From Paracoccaceae bacterium (GTDB taxonomy: Bacteria > Pseudomonadota > Alphaproteobacteria > Rhodobacterales > Rhodobacteraceae): a stretch of 41,017 nt of DNA. The stretch lies in the NCBI GenBank assembly GCA_902635985.1, contig CACPPZ010000012.1, positions 1-41,017 on the forward strand, read 5' to 3'. The notes beneath the pieces were generated by a model. It was not told the DNA's origin. It was given only the letters and a program-made list of their open reading frames with translations, and searched no databases. Positions within the stretch are counted from its first letter, which is position 1. Each line of letters opens with the position of its first letter. The position numbers were made by a program, and so were the translations under genes. Positions 25,253-33,316 of the stretch are shown piece by piece.

Positions 25253-26229
25253 AGGCTCTTGTTTACGATGGTCCTAAAGTTGTTTCTTACCGTGAAGTCC
25301 CCGATCCAATCCCGGGCCAAGACAACGTTCTCATAAAAATCAAAGCAGTAGGAATTTGTGGTTCTGATATGCATGCCTATTTAGGTCATGATGATAGACG
25401 ACCAGCTCCGCTGATCTTAGGTCATGAAGCTGCCGGAACTATCTCTGGAGGAGATAGAAATGGTGAACGGGTTACAATTAATCCCCTAGTTTCATGTGGT
25501 ACCTGTTGGGCTTGTTGCAACGGGAGAGAAAATATTTGTCCGAATAGAGAAATTATTTCGATGCCGCCCCGCGAAGGCGCATTTGCACAATATGTGACTA
25601 TGCCTGAACAAAATTTAGTTACAGTGCCAAGTGATTATTACCTACAGAAAGCAGCTTTAGTAGAGCCTTTGGCTGTCGGTTGGCATACTGCTAAATTAGC
25701 TGTCCATGCAATTGATATTAATATGGAAAAAAGGGCTTTAGTAATTGGTGGTGGAGCTATTGGTCTGGCGACTGCATTGGCGCTAAAGGCAATGGGGATT
25801 GATGATATAGTTATATCAGAGTTCAACCCGCTGCGCAGAGAATATTTGCAAGAACATATAGATGCCAATGTCGTGGAAAAAACTGAGGGCGCATTTCCAA
25901 TCGTTATTGATGCAGTGGGCTTTGGCTCAACTCGCGCTGTAGCATCACAGCAGGTATCCCCTGGTGGGATCATTGCACACGTGGGTTTAGGAGACAACAC
26001 TGATGGTCTTGATATTAGGCGTATCACCCTTCAAGAAATAACCTTTATTGGAACCTACACATATACTGCACAAGATTTTAAAGATACTGCAGAAGCATTA
26101 TTTGCTGGACGTCTAGGTTTATTAGAGTGGATCGAGAAGCGTCCACTTTCGGAAGGTAAGGCATCCTTCCGAGATCTTCTAGGGAATACAGTTGCGGCTC
26201 CAAAAATAGTTCTCGAGCCATGGGCTTAG
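25249..26229 (+). CDS. hpsP: Zinc-dependent medium-chain alcohol dehydrogenase, HpsP-like
   Basis: This 326-residue MDR enzyme has the catalytic zinc residues C37 (GICGSDMH), H59 and E60 (LGHEAAG) and a structural zinc loop with C83, C86, C89 and C97. The coenzyme motif is VIGGGAIGLATALAL near residue 165. It is about 15-20 residues shorter than typical sorbitol/threonine dehydrogenases but looks complete. It is the last gene of the sulfonate operon, and HpsP is the second DHPS 2-dehydrogenase in known hps loci. It ends 7 bases from the convergent HAD gene with no clear terminator between them. Confidence 0.7.
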   Translation: MKALVYDGPKVVSYREVPDPIPGQDNVLIKIKAVGICGSDMHAYLGHDDRRPAPLILGHEAAGTISGGDRNGERVTINPLVSCGTCWACCNGRENICPNREIISMPPREGAFAQYVTMPEQNLVTVPSDYYLQKAALVEPLAVGWHTAKLAVHAIDINMEKRALVIGGGAIGLATALALKAMGIDDIVISEFNPLRREYLQEHIDANVVEKTEGAFPIVIDAVGFGSTRAVASQQVSPGGIIAHVGLGDNTDGLDIRRITLQEITFIGTYTYTAQDFKDTAEALFAGRLGLLEWIEKRPLSEGKASFRDLLGNTVAAPKIVLEPWA

Positions 26230-26236
26230 ATGAAAC

Positions 26237-27127
26237 TTAAGGATTTATTCTGTCTAAGCGCCAATTGGGAAAAATCCCAGAGCCCTCGCAAAAACTCTTT
26301 GTGTCAAAACCAGAGAATAATCCATCTTTTGTGACAAGAACAGTTTTCCAACCCTGTGCTGCTGCTCCCAAAATATCGGTATGTAAAGAGTCGCCAAACA
26401 TAGCAATTTTATCTCCGGAAAATTCAGATAAAGATTTTGCTAAAAGTTTATATACTGCTGAGTAAGGTTTGCCAAAAAATTTTACCGTAGAAGCTCCTAA
26501 GTCCATTAAGTCGTGGCCATAAAAGCCGGGTTCTAGTGTGAAGCCATTTTCTCTGGGCGCCACTAAATCTGCATTTGCAATAATGACTGGGCGCTCGTTT
26601 TTTGAGATGCTATCTCGAAGCAAAAGTTGTTTCTTTGGATTCCAGCCATTTGTAGAAAGAAATAAAAATCCATCTACTTTATCAAAATCTGGTTGCGTAT
26701 CTGTTAAACGAATGTATTCGGTTTTAAGATCACTTAGATTGTCAGCCTCTGCGGTAATGACACCCCATAAACCAGGAGTAACATCTTCTAATGCAGCGTC
26801 ACGACTCGTAATAATTTCCTCTGTAGCAAAATAAAGGCCGAGATCTAAAAATTTTTTTTCTGCTCCACTTTTGTCATAACTTGCTGCATTGGTTAGAACA
26901 CGTACTTGTTTATCCATATTGCGCAAAGTTTTCAGTGCTAAGTCTGCACCAGGTATTAGCTCTTCTCCGATATTTAACACTCCAAAAGCATCAAAAACAA
27001 ATACATCTATTTCACTTACAATCTCCAACATTGAATTAATTTCAATCGTTGTCGTTGGGGTATTAAAATAGGGAAGTCTTGATCTCAGGCTTTCATATTT
27101 TTGAAAGACCGTAACAGGATCTAACAT
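26237..27127 (-). CDS. HAD-superfamily IIA phosphatase (NagD-like)
   Basis: This 296-residue HAD phosphatase has motif I in VFDAFGVLN (nucleophile Asp), a motif II TNAASYD segment and motif IV MFGDSLHTDILGAA. The second motif I position is Phe rather than the usual Asp; in a related HAD-IIA group (DVWGV type) this position is an aromatic, so the site is probably still functional. It should remove phosphate from a small organic phosphate. It ends the LacI-SBP-permease-ATPase-phosphoesterase block, 71 bases after the phosphoesterase gene. Phosphodiesterase followed by phosphatase would release phosphate from an imported phosphodiester; the substrate is inferred, not seen. Confidence 0.85.
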   Translation of the reverse strand: MLDPVTVFQKYESLRSRLPYFNTPTTTIEINSMLEIVSEIDVFVFDAFGVLNIGEELIPGADLALKTLRNMDKQVRVLTNAASYDKSGAEKKFLDLGLYFATEEIITSRDAALEDVTPGLWGVITAEADNLSDLKTEYIRLTDTQPDFDKVDGFLFLSTNGWNPKKQLLLRDSISKNERPVIIANADLVAPRENGFTLEPGFYGHDLMDLGASTVKFFGKPYSAVYKLLAKSLSEFSGDKIAMFGDSLHTDILGAAAQGWKTVLVTKDGLFSGFDTKSFCEGSGIFPNWRLDRINP

Positions 27128-27198
27128 TGATAGATATTCTCTCTTAAGTGCTTTTTTTTAAATATTTTATATTAGTAAAATAATTCAATGCAATTTGA

Positions 27199-28011
27199 TT
27201 ATTTGCTCTCAGGATAGAAAAGAAATGGCCCATCATAATAATCAACGAGGATTTGATGACTCAAAATTCCCCCCTGAATTTCATGCAACAAGAAGCATCC
27301 GGGCTCTTTTGTTAAGCAGTTTGGCGCGCCTTTTCTTAAATCCATCGTAACGGCATGTGAAACGCCAGGTGCTATTTGACAAACTATATCCCCAAACTGT
27401 CCCACTATATTGCGGTGTATATGACCACAAATTAACTTTAATTTTCCGTTATATCCTGACAAAATTTTATTAAGTTTAGCGCTTTCACGAAGGTTTTGAA
27501 TATCCATTTTCTCTATTCCCGTCAGGATAGGTGGATGATGTGTAGCGACCAGTACCGGTTTTTCTTTTGCTGAAGAAAGAGAAGATTTTAAAAAATCTAG
27601 AGAAATATTCTCCAAATACCCATGAGCCATGCCACTAATACTTGTATCGAGCGCTATTATTTTCAAATCGTTAAAGTCTATCTCCCAATTTATTGGGCCT
27701 TTTTTAGGCATCCAATCTTTATCTGAAAAAACCTTTTGCATTACTAGTTTGTTATCGTGGTTTCCAGGGATTGCCTGATATGGAATATCTAGTTCTTCAA
27801 CTATTTTACGGAATAGTAAGTACTCTTCCTTTTTACCAAAATCAGTGAGATCCCCTGTAAATATTATCATGTCGATTGGACCAATCTCAGGTAGGATTCT
27901 TCCTATTTTTTCAACACATTTCTTTAGTGCTTTCGCTGTATCTACATGTCCATAGGCCAGCTCACCTTGCGCTACTATGTGTGGGTCAGATATTTGAATT
28001 ATTTTAGTCAT
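27199..28011 (-). CDS. Calcineurin-like metallophosphoesterase (CpdA/GpdQ type)
   Basis: This 270-residue dimetal phosphoesterase shows all five motifs: DPH (residues 8-10), GDLTDFG, GNHD, ATHHPP and CGHIHRN. The order and size match the class of cyclic-nucleotide and glycerophosphodiester phosphodiesterases (CpdA, GpdQ). Lying 2 bases after an ABC ATPase and just before a HAD phosphatase, it probably acts on the imported solute rather than on cAMP. No signal peptide is present, so it works in the cytoplasm. Confidence 0.88.
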   Translation of the reverse strand: MTKIIQISDPHIVAQGELAYGHVDTAKALKKCVEKIGRILPEIGPIDMIIFTGDLTDFGKKEEYLLFRKIVEELDIPYQAIPGNHDNKLVMQKVFSDKDWMPKKGPINWEIDFNDLKIIALDTSISGMAHGYLENISLDFLKSSLSSAKEKPVLVATHHPPILTGIEKMDIQNLRESAKLNKILSGYNGKLKLICGHIHRNIVGQFGDIVCQIAPGVSHAVTMDLRKGAPNCLTKEPGCFLLHEIQGGILSHQILVDYYDGPFLFYPESK

Positions 28012-28013
28012 TT

Positions 28014-29039
28014 TTAAGCTTTCGATGGCAGAAGCAATATTGATTGTGTTTCTATTGTAAGGCGTATTTTTTCACCTAACTTTGGAACTTTATTACCGGA
28101 AAAAATTGAGGTGATTGGTTCAGAAATAACTCCAGAAATACCCACTCTGTAATGTGTACCAAGGAAAGTTACTGTATCTACATATCCAGAAAGCGAACCA
28201 TTTTTATTTATTTGAATATTCTCGGCCCTTACGAATGCTTCGCAACCTGTTCCGTCTGCTGGCAATGAAACCTCTCCACCTTTAAGTTTTAGTTTTGAAC
28301 CATTTATTTCGCCCGCTAAATGCATTGCACTGCCAACAAAACTTGCTACGAAGGTTGAATTAGGCTTTCGGTAGAGTTCCTCTGGCGTTCCACTCTGAAC
28401 TATTTCTCCGTGTGACATCACGGCAACGCGATCTGCAATTGCCATAGCTTCATTTTGATCGTGCGTAACAAAAATTGCTGTAATATTGAATTTTCTCAAA
28501 AGAATTGCCAGTTCATCGCGCAAAGTTTCTCGCAGTGCTGCGTCGAGCGCTGATAATGGTTCGTCGAGCAATAATAACCTTGGTCGAGGTGCGATGGCAC
28601 GAGCTAATGCTACTCTCTGTCTTTGCCCCCCACTCAATGCAGTAATTGCGCGTTGAGCGTAATCATTTAGTTGGCACATTTCTAGGACTTCAGAGACCCG
28701 CGCTTCAATATCAGCCTTGGGTAGTTTTTTCATTTTTAAACCATAACCGATATTTGCTCTTACAGACATATTTGGGAATAAAGCGTATGACTGAAAAACC
28801 ATACCAACTTGCCTTCGTTCCACTGGTAGATCAGTAACGTCATCACTATCAAACCAGATCTTGCCGCCAGGATCAGGTGTCTCAAGACCAGCTATGATCC
28901 TTAATAAAGTGGTTTTACCACATCCTGATGGGCCCAGTAGTGAAACTATTTCACCGGTATTTACCTTAAGGTTCGTTGGAAGTAGGGCTTTGGTCCCATC
29001 GCCAAAAGTTTTTGCGGTAGTAGTTAGATTTAAAGTCAT
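28014..29039 (-). CDS. ABC importer ATP-binding protein (PotA/FbpC/UgpC-like)
   Basis: This 341-residue ATPase has Walker A GPSGCGKTT (36-44), signature LSGGQRQR, Walker B LLLDEPLSALD, the switch histidine in FVTHD and a C-terminal TOBE-like domain. ATG 29039 is chosen because it overlaps the upstream permease stop by 4 bases; the in-frame alternative at 29072 would overlap it by 37 bases. The layout is that of importers for spermidine, iron or phosphorylated polyols. The neighbouring phosphoesterase and phosphatase favour a phosphorylated solute. Confidence 0.92.
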   Translation of the reverse strand: MTLNLTTTAKTFGDGTKALLPTNLKVNTGEIVSLLGPSGCGKTTLLRIIAGLETPDPGGKIWFDSDDVTDLPVERRQVGMVFQSYALFPNMSVRANIGYGLKMKKLPKADIEARVSEVLEMCQLNDYAQRAITALSGGQRQRVALARAIAPRPRLLLLDEPLSALDAALRETLRDELAILLRKFNITAIFVTHDQNEAMAIADRVAVMSHGEIVQSGTPEELYRKPNSTFVASFVGSAMHLAGEINGSKLKLKGGEVSLPADGTGCEAFVRAENIQINKNGSLSGYVDTVTFLGTHYRVGISGVISEPITSIFSGNKVPKLGEKIRLTIETQSILLLPSKA

Positions 29040-29827
29040 TGGGCTATCCTTTGAGCACGGGCAGAAGCCCACTGCATGGCCATTAAAAGTGGGACAATTA
29101 ATACAAAGAAGACTAATGTGTATGCGGAAGCAATTTCCAATCTCATTGATGCATAACTATCTGCTAGACCCACTGGTAAAGTTTTCAGATAAGGTGTGTG
29201 TAGCATCCATGTTAGGTTGAACTCCCCAATTGAAAGTGTGACCACAGTTAACGCACCTGCAAGAATACCTGGCATAGCGTTAGGCACTACTATGTCGCGA
29301 AACCTTTGCCAGGGAGAAGCTCCAAGAGAAGCAGCACCTTCTTCCAGAGTTTTAAGATCCATTGCTGCCAGAACTGCTAAGATTGACCTTACCATAAACG
29401 GCAAGGTATACAGCACATGACCAACTAGTATGAATGTCCAAGAAGTTCGGAAGCCACTTAGAGTTCCATAAAGCTGCAACAGAGCTAGTGCTAGAGCAAG
29501 TCCTGGTACAGCCAGTGGTAAAGATATAAATTCCTCTAACAATCTGGATAGCCAGCCCGGGTGTCGGGCTAGTCCATAAGCAGCAGGTAATCCGATTATT
29601 AACGTTACTATAAGGCAAGCTATTGCAAGCCATAGAGATAAGAAAATACTGTCTGCATAAAGCTCCCAGACATTTAGTACCCACTTAAAAGTGAGGCCAG
29701 AGGAAACACCTTTGAAATAATTTACTGTTACTCCAGCTAGCACTGACATTAGTGTTGGTATCAAAAGAAATGCACACGCTGTAAGAGTGACAGTTAATTG
29801 TAAAAGTTTTGTTTTTGATCTGAACAA
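29036..29827 (-). CDS. ABC importer permease (second subunit)
   Basis: This 263-residue inner-membrane protein has about six helices and a coupling motif EEGAASLGASPWQRFRDIV near residue 165. It starts with TTG, 5 bases after GGAGGG that lies within the end of the preceding permease gene, so the two permeases are translated together. It is similar in type to PotC/UgpE. Its stop overlaps the ATPase gene by 4 bases. Confidence 0.9.
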   Translation of the reverse strand: MFRSKTKLLQLTVTLTACAFLLIPTLMSVLAGVTVNYFKGVSSGLTFKWVLNVWELYADSIFLSLWLAIACLIVTLIIGLPAAYGLARHPGWLSRLLEEFISLPLAVPGLALALALLQLYGTLSGFRTSWTFILVGHVLYTLPFMVRSILAVLAAMDLKTLEEGAASLGASPWQRFRDIVVPNAMPGILAGALTVVTLSIGEFNLTWMLHTPYLKTLPVGLADSYASMRLEIASAYTLVFFVLIVPLLMAMQWASARAQRIAQ

Positions 29828-29828
29828 A

Positions 29829-30632
29829 TTACCCTCCTGCCGCTACTGTTGTGCCTGATAAACTTCGGGCGATTAATAATAATATCCAGGTTACAATACC
29901 CAATACAATTGATAGGGCAGCTGCCATTGCGATATTTGCAGATAATGTGAACTCAGTATAAATTACCATAGGGATCACATCGATATTTGTTGCTAAGGTA
30001 AACGCCGTTCCAAAAGCTCCCATTGCTGTGGCAAATGCTATAGCCCCAGAGGCAATTAATGAGGGCATTAGACCGGGCAGGATAACATCTACTACCACTC
30101 TAAATGGGTTTGCTCCTAGAGTTCGAGCAGCCTCTTCCAGTGCTGGGTCAAGCTTCTCTGCAGCAGCCATGACCGTTAATAGTACACGGGGTATAGAAAA
30201 GTATAGATAACCTAAAAATAGCCCTAATACCGAATAAGCAAAAACTACATGTCCTGGTGTTATTTGGTTAATTAATCCTTGGCGTCCTCCGAGTAATATT
30301 ATCAAAAAACCGATTACTACTCCTGGAAAAGCTAGAGGTAGTGTAAGAATAGATAATAGTATGTTTCTGCCACGAAATTTATTTCTGACCAGAAACATTC
30401 CAGCCGTAGTTGAAACTGCCAAAGCAGCAAAAGTAGTGGCTAATGAAACAAGGACTGTTAGTACTAATGTATTTATGTATCTAGGTTTTCTTATAATATC
30501 TAGGTAGACAGCCCACCCATTATCACCCTCTACTGATGCTAAAAATAGCCGCATTAGTGGAAATGCCAGAAATGCCAATGAAAAGATTAATAGAGGCGTT
30601 AGGCAGGTTAGTACGAAGGTTCTATTTGTCAT
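29829..30632 (-). CDS. ABC importer permease (first subunit)
   Basis: This 267-residue inner-membrane protein has about six helices, with coupling motif EEAARTLGANPFRVVVDVI near residue 170, so both permeases carry their own EAA loop. It lies 54 bases after the binding protein gene and 1 base before the second permease. It is similar in type to PotB/UgpA. Confidence 0.9.
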   Translation of the reverse strand: MTNRTFVLTCLTPLLIFSLAFLAFPLMRLFLASVEGDNGWAVYLDIIRKPRYINTLVLTVLVSLATTFAALAVSTTAGMFLVRNKFRGRNILLSILTLPLAFPGVVIGFLIILLGGRQGLINQITPGHVVFAYSVLGLFLGYLYFSIPRVLLTVMAAAEKLDPALEEAARTLGANPFRVVVDVILPGLMPSLIASGAIAFATAMGAFGTAFTLATNIDVIPMVIYTEFTLSANIAMAAALSIVLGIVTWILLLIARSLSGTTVAAGG

Positions 30633-30643
30633 GAAGTGTCAAT

Positions 30644-30670
30644 GGGTCGAGCATATTCCATACTCGACCC
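30644..30670 (-). terminator. Hairpin between binding-protein and permease genes
   Basis: GGGTCGAG (30644-30651) and CTCGACCC (30663-30670) form a perfect 8-bp stem in the 54-bp gap between the SBP and first permease. No T-run follows on the minus strand, so it more likely protects the upstream SBP message from decay than terminates transcription. This is the third SBP-trailing hairpin in the window. Confidence 0.55.
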
Positions 30671-30686
30671 GTCTCTTTAAGAATTA

Positions 30687-31682
30687 CTATTTAACTTCGC
30701 TGAGATAACGCTCACCAAAACCCGATTGCGCTTTCTCCATTTCCGCATAGTTAACAGCAACTGCACGCTCATAATCACTGGCTGGCAGAAATTTTGCAGC
30801 AACTTCTGCAGGTAATTCTACTGGACGCGAAGGTTGCAGGTATGCGTTTGTCCAAATTGCTTGACCCTTATCGGAAAGGATAAAATCTAAAACCTTTTTC
30901 CCAAGCTCAGGATTAGGACCATTATTGACAAGGCTCATCACGTAGGGTACGCGAACCGATCCTTCGCAAGGAAGAACAAACTCAAAGTTACCATCTTCTT
31001 CGTACTTTCCCCTGTAAGCGTTAAAGTCGTAGTCAAAGAGAATTGGAATTTCCCCAGATACTACTCGTGCGTAAGATGTTTGCTTTGGCACGATTGGTGA
31101 ATTTTTTGCTAGGTCGTTAAAATACTTAATTGCAGGATCAAAATTATTAAGGTCACCTCCAAATGCTATATTTGCCGCGACTGCGCCTGCATATCCAACG
31201 AAAGCGGATGATGGATCAAGATATCCAACCATTCCTCTGTAATCGGACTTAGTTAAGTCAGCAAAGCATTGTGGAACTTCTGCTCCGCCCAGAGCATCAA
31301 CATTTACAAAGAATCCGAGAGTTCCGTAGTGTATTGCAAACCATTTACCATCTGGATCCTTTAATCCATCCGGTATGTCATCAAAACCGGTCGGTTTATA
31401 TGCTGTTGCTACTCCCTCATTTCCTGCTTTGATGCCGGTAGTTACGCCATAGTATGCGACGTCTGCTACTGGATTATCTCTTTCGGCTAAGAGTTGGCTT
31501 AATGTTTGCCCTGAATTTTTATTATCATGGGGCATTTGTACATCTATTTCTTTATCAATTGCCTCTAACATAGATGCCCAATCTGCCCATTGTGGTGGAC
31601 AATTATAGCAAACTGCATCTTCAGCTATAGCTGGAGTTACAAATGCCATTGTCATTAAAGTGGCTACTAGTCTATATTTCAT
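30687..31682 (-). CDS. ABC importer substrate-binding protein (iron/polyamine/phosphonate-type cluster)
   Basis: This 331-residue periplasmic protein has a signal peptide (cleavage after VTPAIA, residue 20) and a cysteine pair C25/C28 (CYNC) just inside the mature N-terminus. Internal landmarks include YGVTTGIKAGNE, LGFFVNVDALGG and FDYDFNAYRGK, which fit the extracellular-solute-binding type 1/6 group used by iron, thiamine, polyamine and phosphonate importers. The ligand is unknown; the phosphoesterase and phosphatase in the same block suggest a phosphorylated compound. It is separated by 27 bases from the LacI-family regulator upstream. Confidence 0.88.
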   Translation of the reverse strand: MKYRLVATLMTMAFVTPAIAEDAVCYNCPPQWADWASMLEAIDKEIDVQMPHDNKNSGQTLSQLLAERDNPVADVAYYGVTTGIKAGNEGVATAYKPTGFDDIPDGLKDPDGKWFAIHYGTLGFFVNVDALGGAEVPQCFADLTKSDYRGMVGYLDPSSAFVGYAGAVAANIAFGGDLNNFDPAIKYFNDLAKNSPIVPKQTSYARVVSGEIPILFDYDFNAYRGKYEEDGNFEFVLPCEGSVRVPYVMSLVNNGPNPELGKKVLDFILSDKGQAIWTNAYLQPSRPVELPAEVAAKFLPASDYERAVAVNYAEMEKAQSGFGERYLSEVK

Positions 31683-31709
31683 TTTGACTTCTCCTATTTC
31701 ATTTACTTT

Positions 31710-32780
31710 CTAATTGGTGGGGTCGAAAGACGATGGAAAGGGTGTTATCTTTCCATCGTCGCTGCTTTCTGCGCCCAAGTAGGCAAGGCTGCCGCCAGCG
31801 CGGAAATTAAATGTCTGATCTGCAGACGGTGGTTTTGGAACTTCAGTTTTGTTTATAAATGATAAAACTGTTCTGCCCGCTCCTGCTCCAAGCATCTTTG
31901 GCTCGGTTACTATTGTGGCTAAGGTTGGTTCTACCATTAAACCAACATCTATGCCATCAAAGCCAATTATTGATAAATCTCGAGGTACATTAAGCGCAAG
32001 TTTTCTAGCACTACGAACAATTGCAAGTGCTAGAAAATCGTTAGATGCGAAAATACCTGTGATGGATGGGTTTTCACTAAGAAACAGCTTCAATTTCATA
32101 GTTAAGTCTTCGAAATCTTCACTTATTTCTAAAAGTTGTGGTTTTTTCATACCTCTTGCTTTACATCCAACGCAATACCCTTCGTATCTTTGCCGAGCTC
32201 TATCGGATTTATTAAAATTTAAAGCTAAAAAACCTGTCTGATTGTGCAGATTTTCTGAAAAAGCTTGAGCGACCCTTGCGGCTGCTGCTTTATCATCTAC
32301 TGACCAACTTTCATGGCTCACTGGCGCATTATTATAAAGTAGGCAGTGAGGTAAACCACGGTTTCTTATGATTGATAAACCTTCGCTTCTTTCAGCGTCA
32401 CTGACTGTTAATACAATGCCTGCAACCTGCTTGGAAATTAATGTGCGGATTGCGCTTAATTCACTCTCTGGACTATAATTTGTACAAATAAGAAGCATCT
32501 GGTACCCAGAACAAGTTAATATTTCTTGAGCGCCCTGTAGTGCGTCAGCATAAACAGGGTTAGCAATTGAGGGAACAACGAAGCCAATTGTACGGGTCGT
32601 TGAGCTCTGCAAAGATCGGCCAACTTCGCTAAATTGAAAATCTAATTCTTTTACAGCCGCCGCGACACGTATTCGCATTTCCGGACTGGCGGATCCAGTA
32701 TTATTTAGAACCCTGCTGACCGTTGCAACACCGCAGCCGGCCTTTAATGCAACATCCTTAATTGTCGCTGACTGATGCAT
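31710..32780 (-). CDS. LacI-family transcriptional regulator
   Basis: This 356-residue regulator has an N-terminal helix-turn-helix (ATIKDVALKAGCGVATVSRVL, residues 5-25) and a periplasmic-binding-like effector domain with IGFVVPSIANPVYAD and IIGFDGIDVG. ATG 32780 is chosen because GGGAGGA lies 6 bases upstream; the in-frame start at 32813 is rejected. It is first in the importer block, and a perfect LacI-type palindrome lies 147 bases upstream, so autoregulation and control of the whole operon by the imported solute or its product is likely. The helix-turn-helix has the usual VSR core, as in family members that bind GAAACGTTTC-like sites. Confidence 0.92.
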   Translation of the reverse strand: MHQSATIKDVALKAGCGVATVSRVLNNTGSASPEMRIRVAAAVKELDFQFSEVGRSLQSSTTRTIGFVVPSIANPVYADALQGAQEILTCSGYQMLLICTNYSPESELSAIRTLISKQVAGIVLTVSDAERSEGLSIIRNRGLPHCLLYNNAPVSHESWSVDDKAAAARVAQAFSENLHNQTGFLALNFNKSDRARQRYEGYCVGCKARGMKKPQLLEISEDFEDLTMKLKLFLSENPSITGIFASNDFLALAIVRSARKLALNVPRDLSIIGFDGIDVGLMVEPTLATIVTEPKMLGAGAGRTVLSFINKTEVPKPPSADQTFNFRAGGSLAYLGAESSDDGKITPFPSSFDPTN

Positions 32781-32926
32781 ACTCCATCCTCCCACATGCG
32801 TATACAAATTCATCGTAAATTTTTTATGTCAAATCGAGTTTATGTAAATTTGATCAATAATCTTTTTAAATAAACTGGTATTAAGAATAATATTATTTTT
32901 TAAAGCCACCCTATAAGTAAATAGAA

Positions 32927-32942
32927 TTGGAAACGTTTCCAA
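32927..32942. promoter_or_regulatory. Putative LacI-family operator
   Basis: TTGGAAACGTTTCCAA is a perfect 16-bp palindrome with the central CG typical of LacI/GalR operators. It lies 147 bases upstream of the LacI gene on its transcription side and 374 bases before the divergent methyltransferase, so it most likely controls the LacI-importer operon. I see no second perfect copy in the window. Confidence 0.75.
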
Positions 32943-33070
32943 ACAAGTTAACACCGAATCTTGTTTCACGCAAGCTTTCTTAAAACAGTTTTATAATAAC
33001 CATTATTTTCAATGGGTTAATTTTTGAAAAATTTTTAAAAACAAATAATCTTTTCTAGTTAGGTAATTTT

Positions 33071-33117
33071 GATTAGCAATAGATTCGGTGGGTTCTAACT
33101 TCCTAAAGTTGCTAATC
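33071..33117. repeat. 9-bp inverted repeat with 29-nt loop
   Basis: GATTAGCAA (33071-33079) and TTGCTAATC (33109-33117) are perfectly complementary. The loop is GC-richer than its surroundings. It could be a stem-loop of a leader or small RNA, or a regulator site with widely spaced half-sites. No T-run follows on either strand, so a terminator is unlikely. Confidence 0.4.
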
Positions 33118-33167
33118 ATATATATAGTGACTAAAACCGGTGGAATTGAATTTTGTTTTAATTAAAA

Positions 33168-33197
33168 TTTAACGCTATATCAGAAATGCTGTATAAT
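33168..33197 (+). promoter_or_regulatory. Candidate promoter for the methyltransferase gene
   Basis: A consensus -10 box TATAAT (33192-33197) lies 18 bases after TTTAAC, a weak match to the -35 box. The start codon is about 120 bases downstream. In such AT-rich DNA the -10 match could be chance. Confidence 0.35.
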
Positions 33198-33316
33198 AAG
33201 CAGATGGTAGATAATGTTAAAGTATATTGCTTACTTGTTCACTAATTGCTTGATAAATTTTAAAGCATGCAAGCTAAAAATTGAGTTTTGGATTTTTCTG
33301 ACTGGAGCCTCCACAA

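Larger units (their letters stand above)
32781..33316. other. Long AT-rich intergenic region between divergent LacI and methyltransferase genes
   Basis: This 536-bp stretch has no convincing gene. It holds the ribosome-binding site of the LacI gene, the LacI-type palindrome, a 9-bp inverted repeat (33071-33117) and a candidate promoter for the methyltransferase (33168-33197). The rest is AT-rich with several T- and A-runs and nothing else I can support. Confidence 0.6.
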
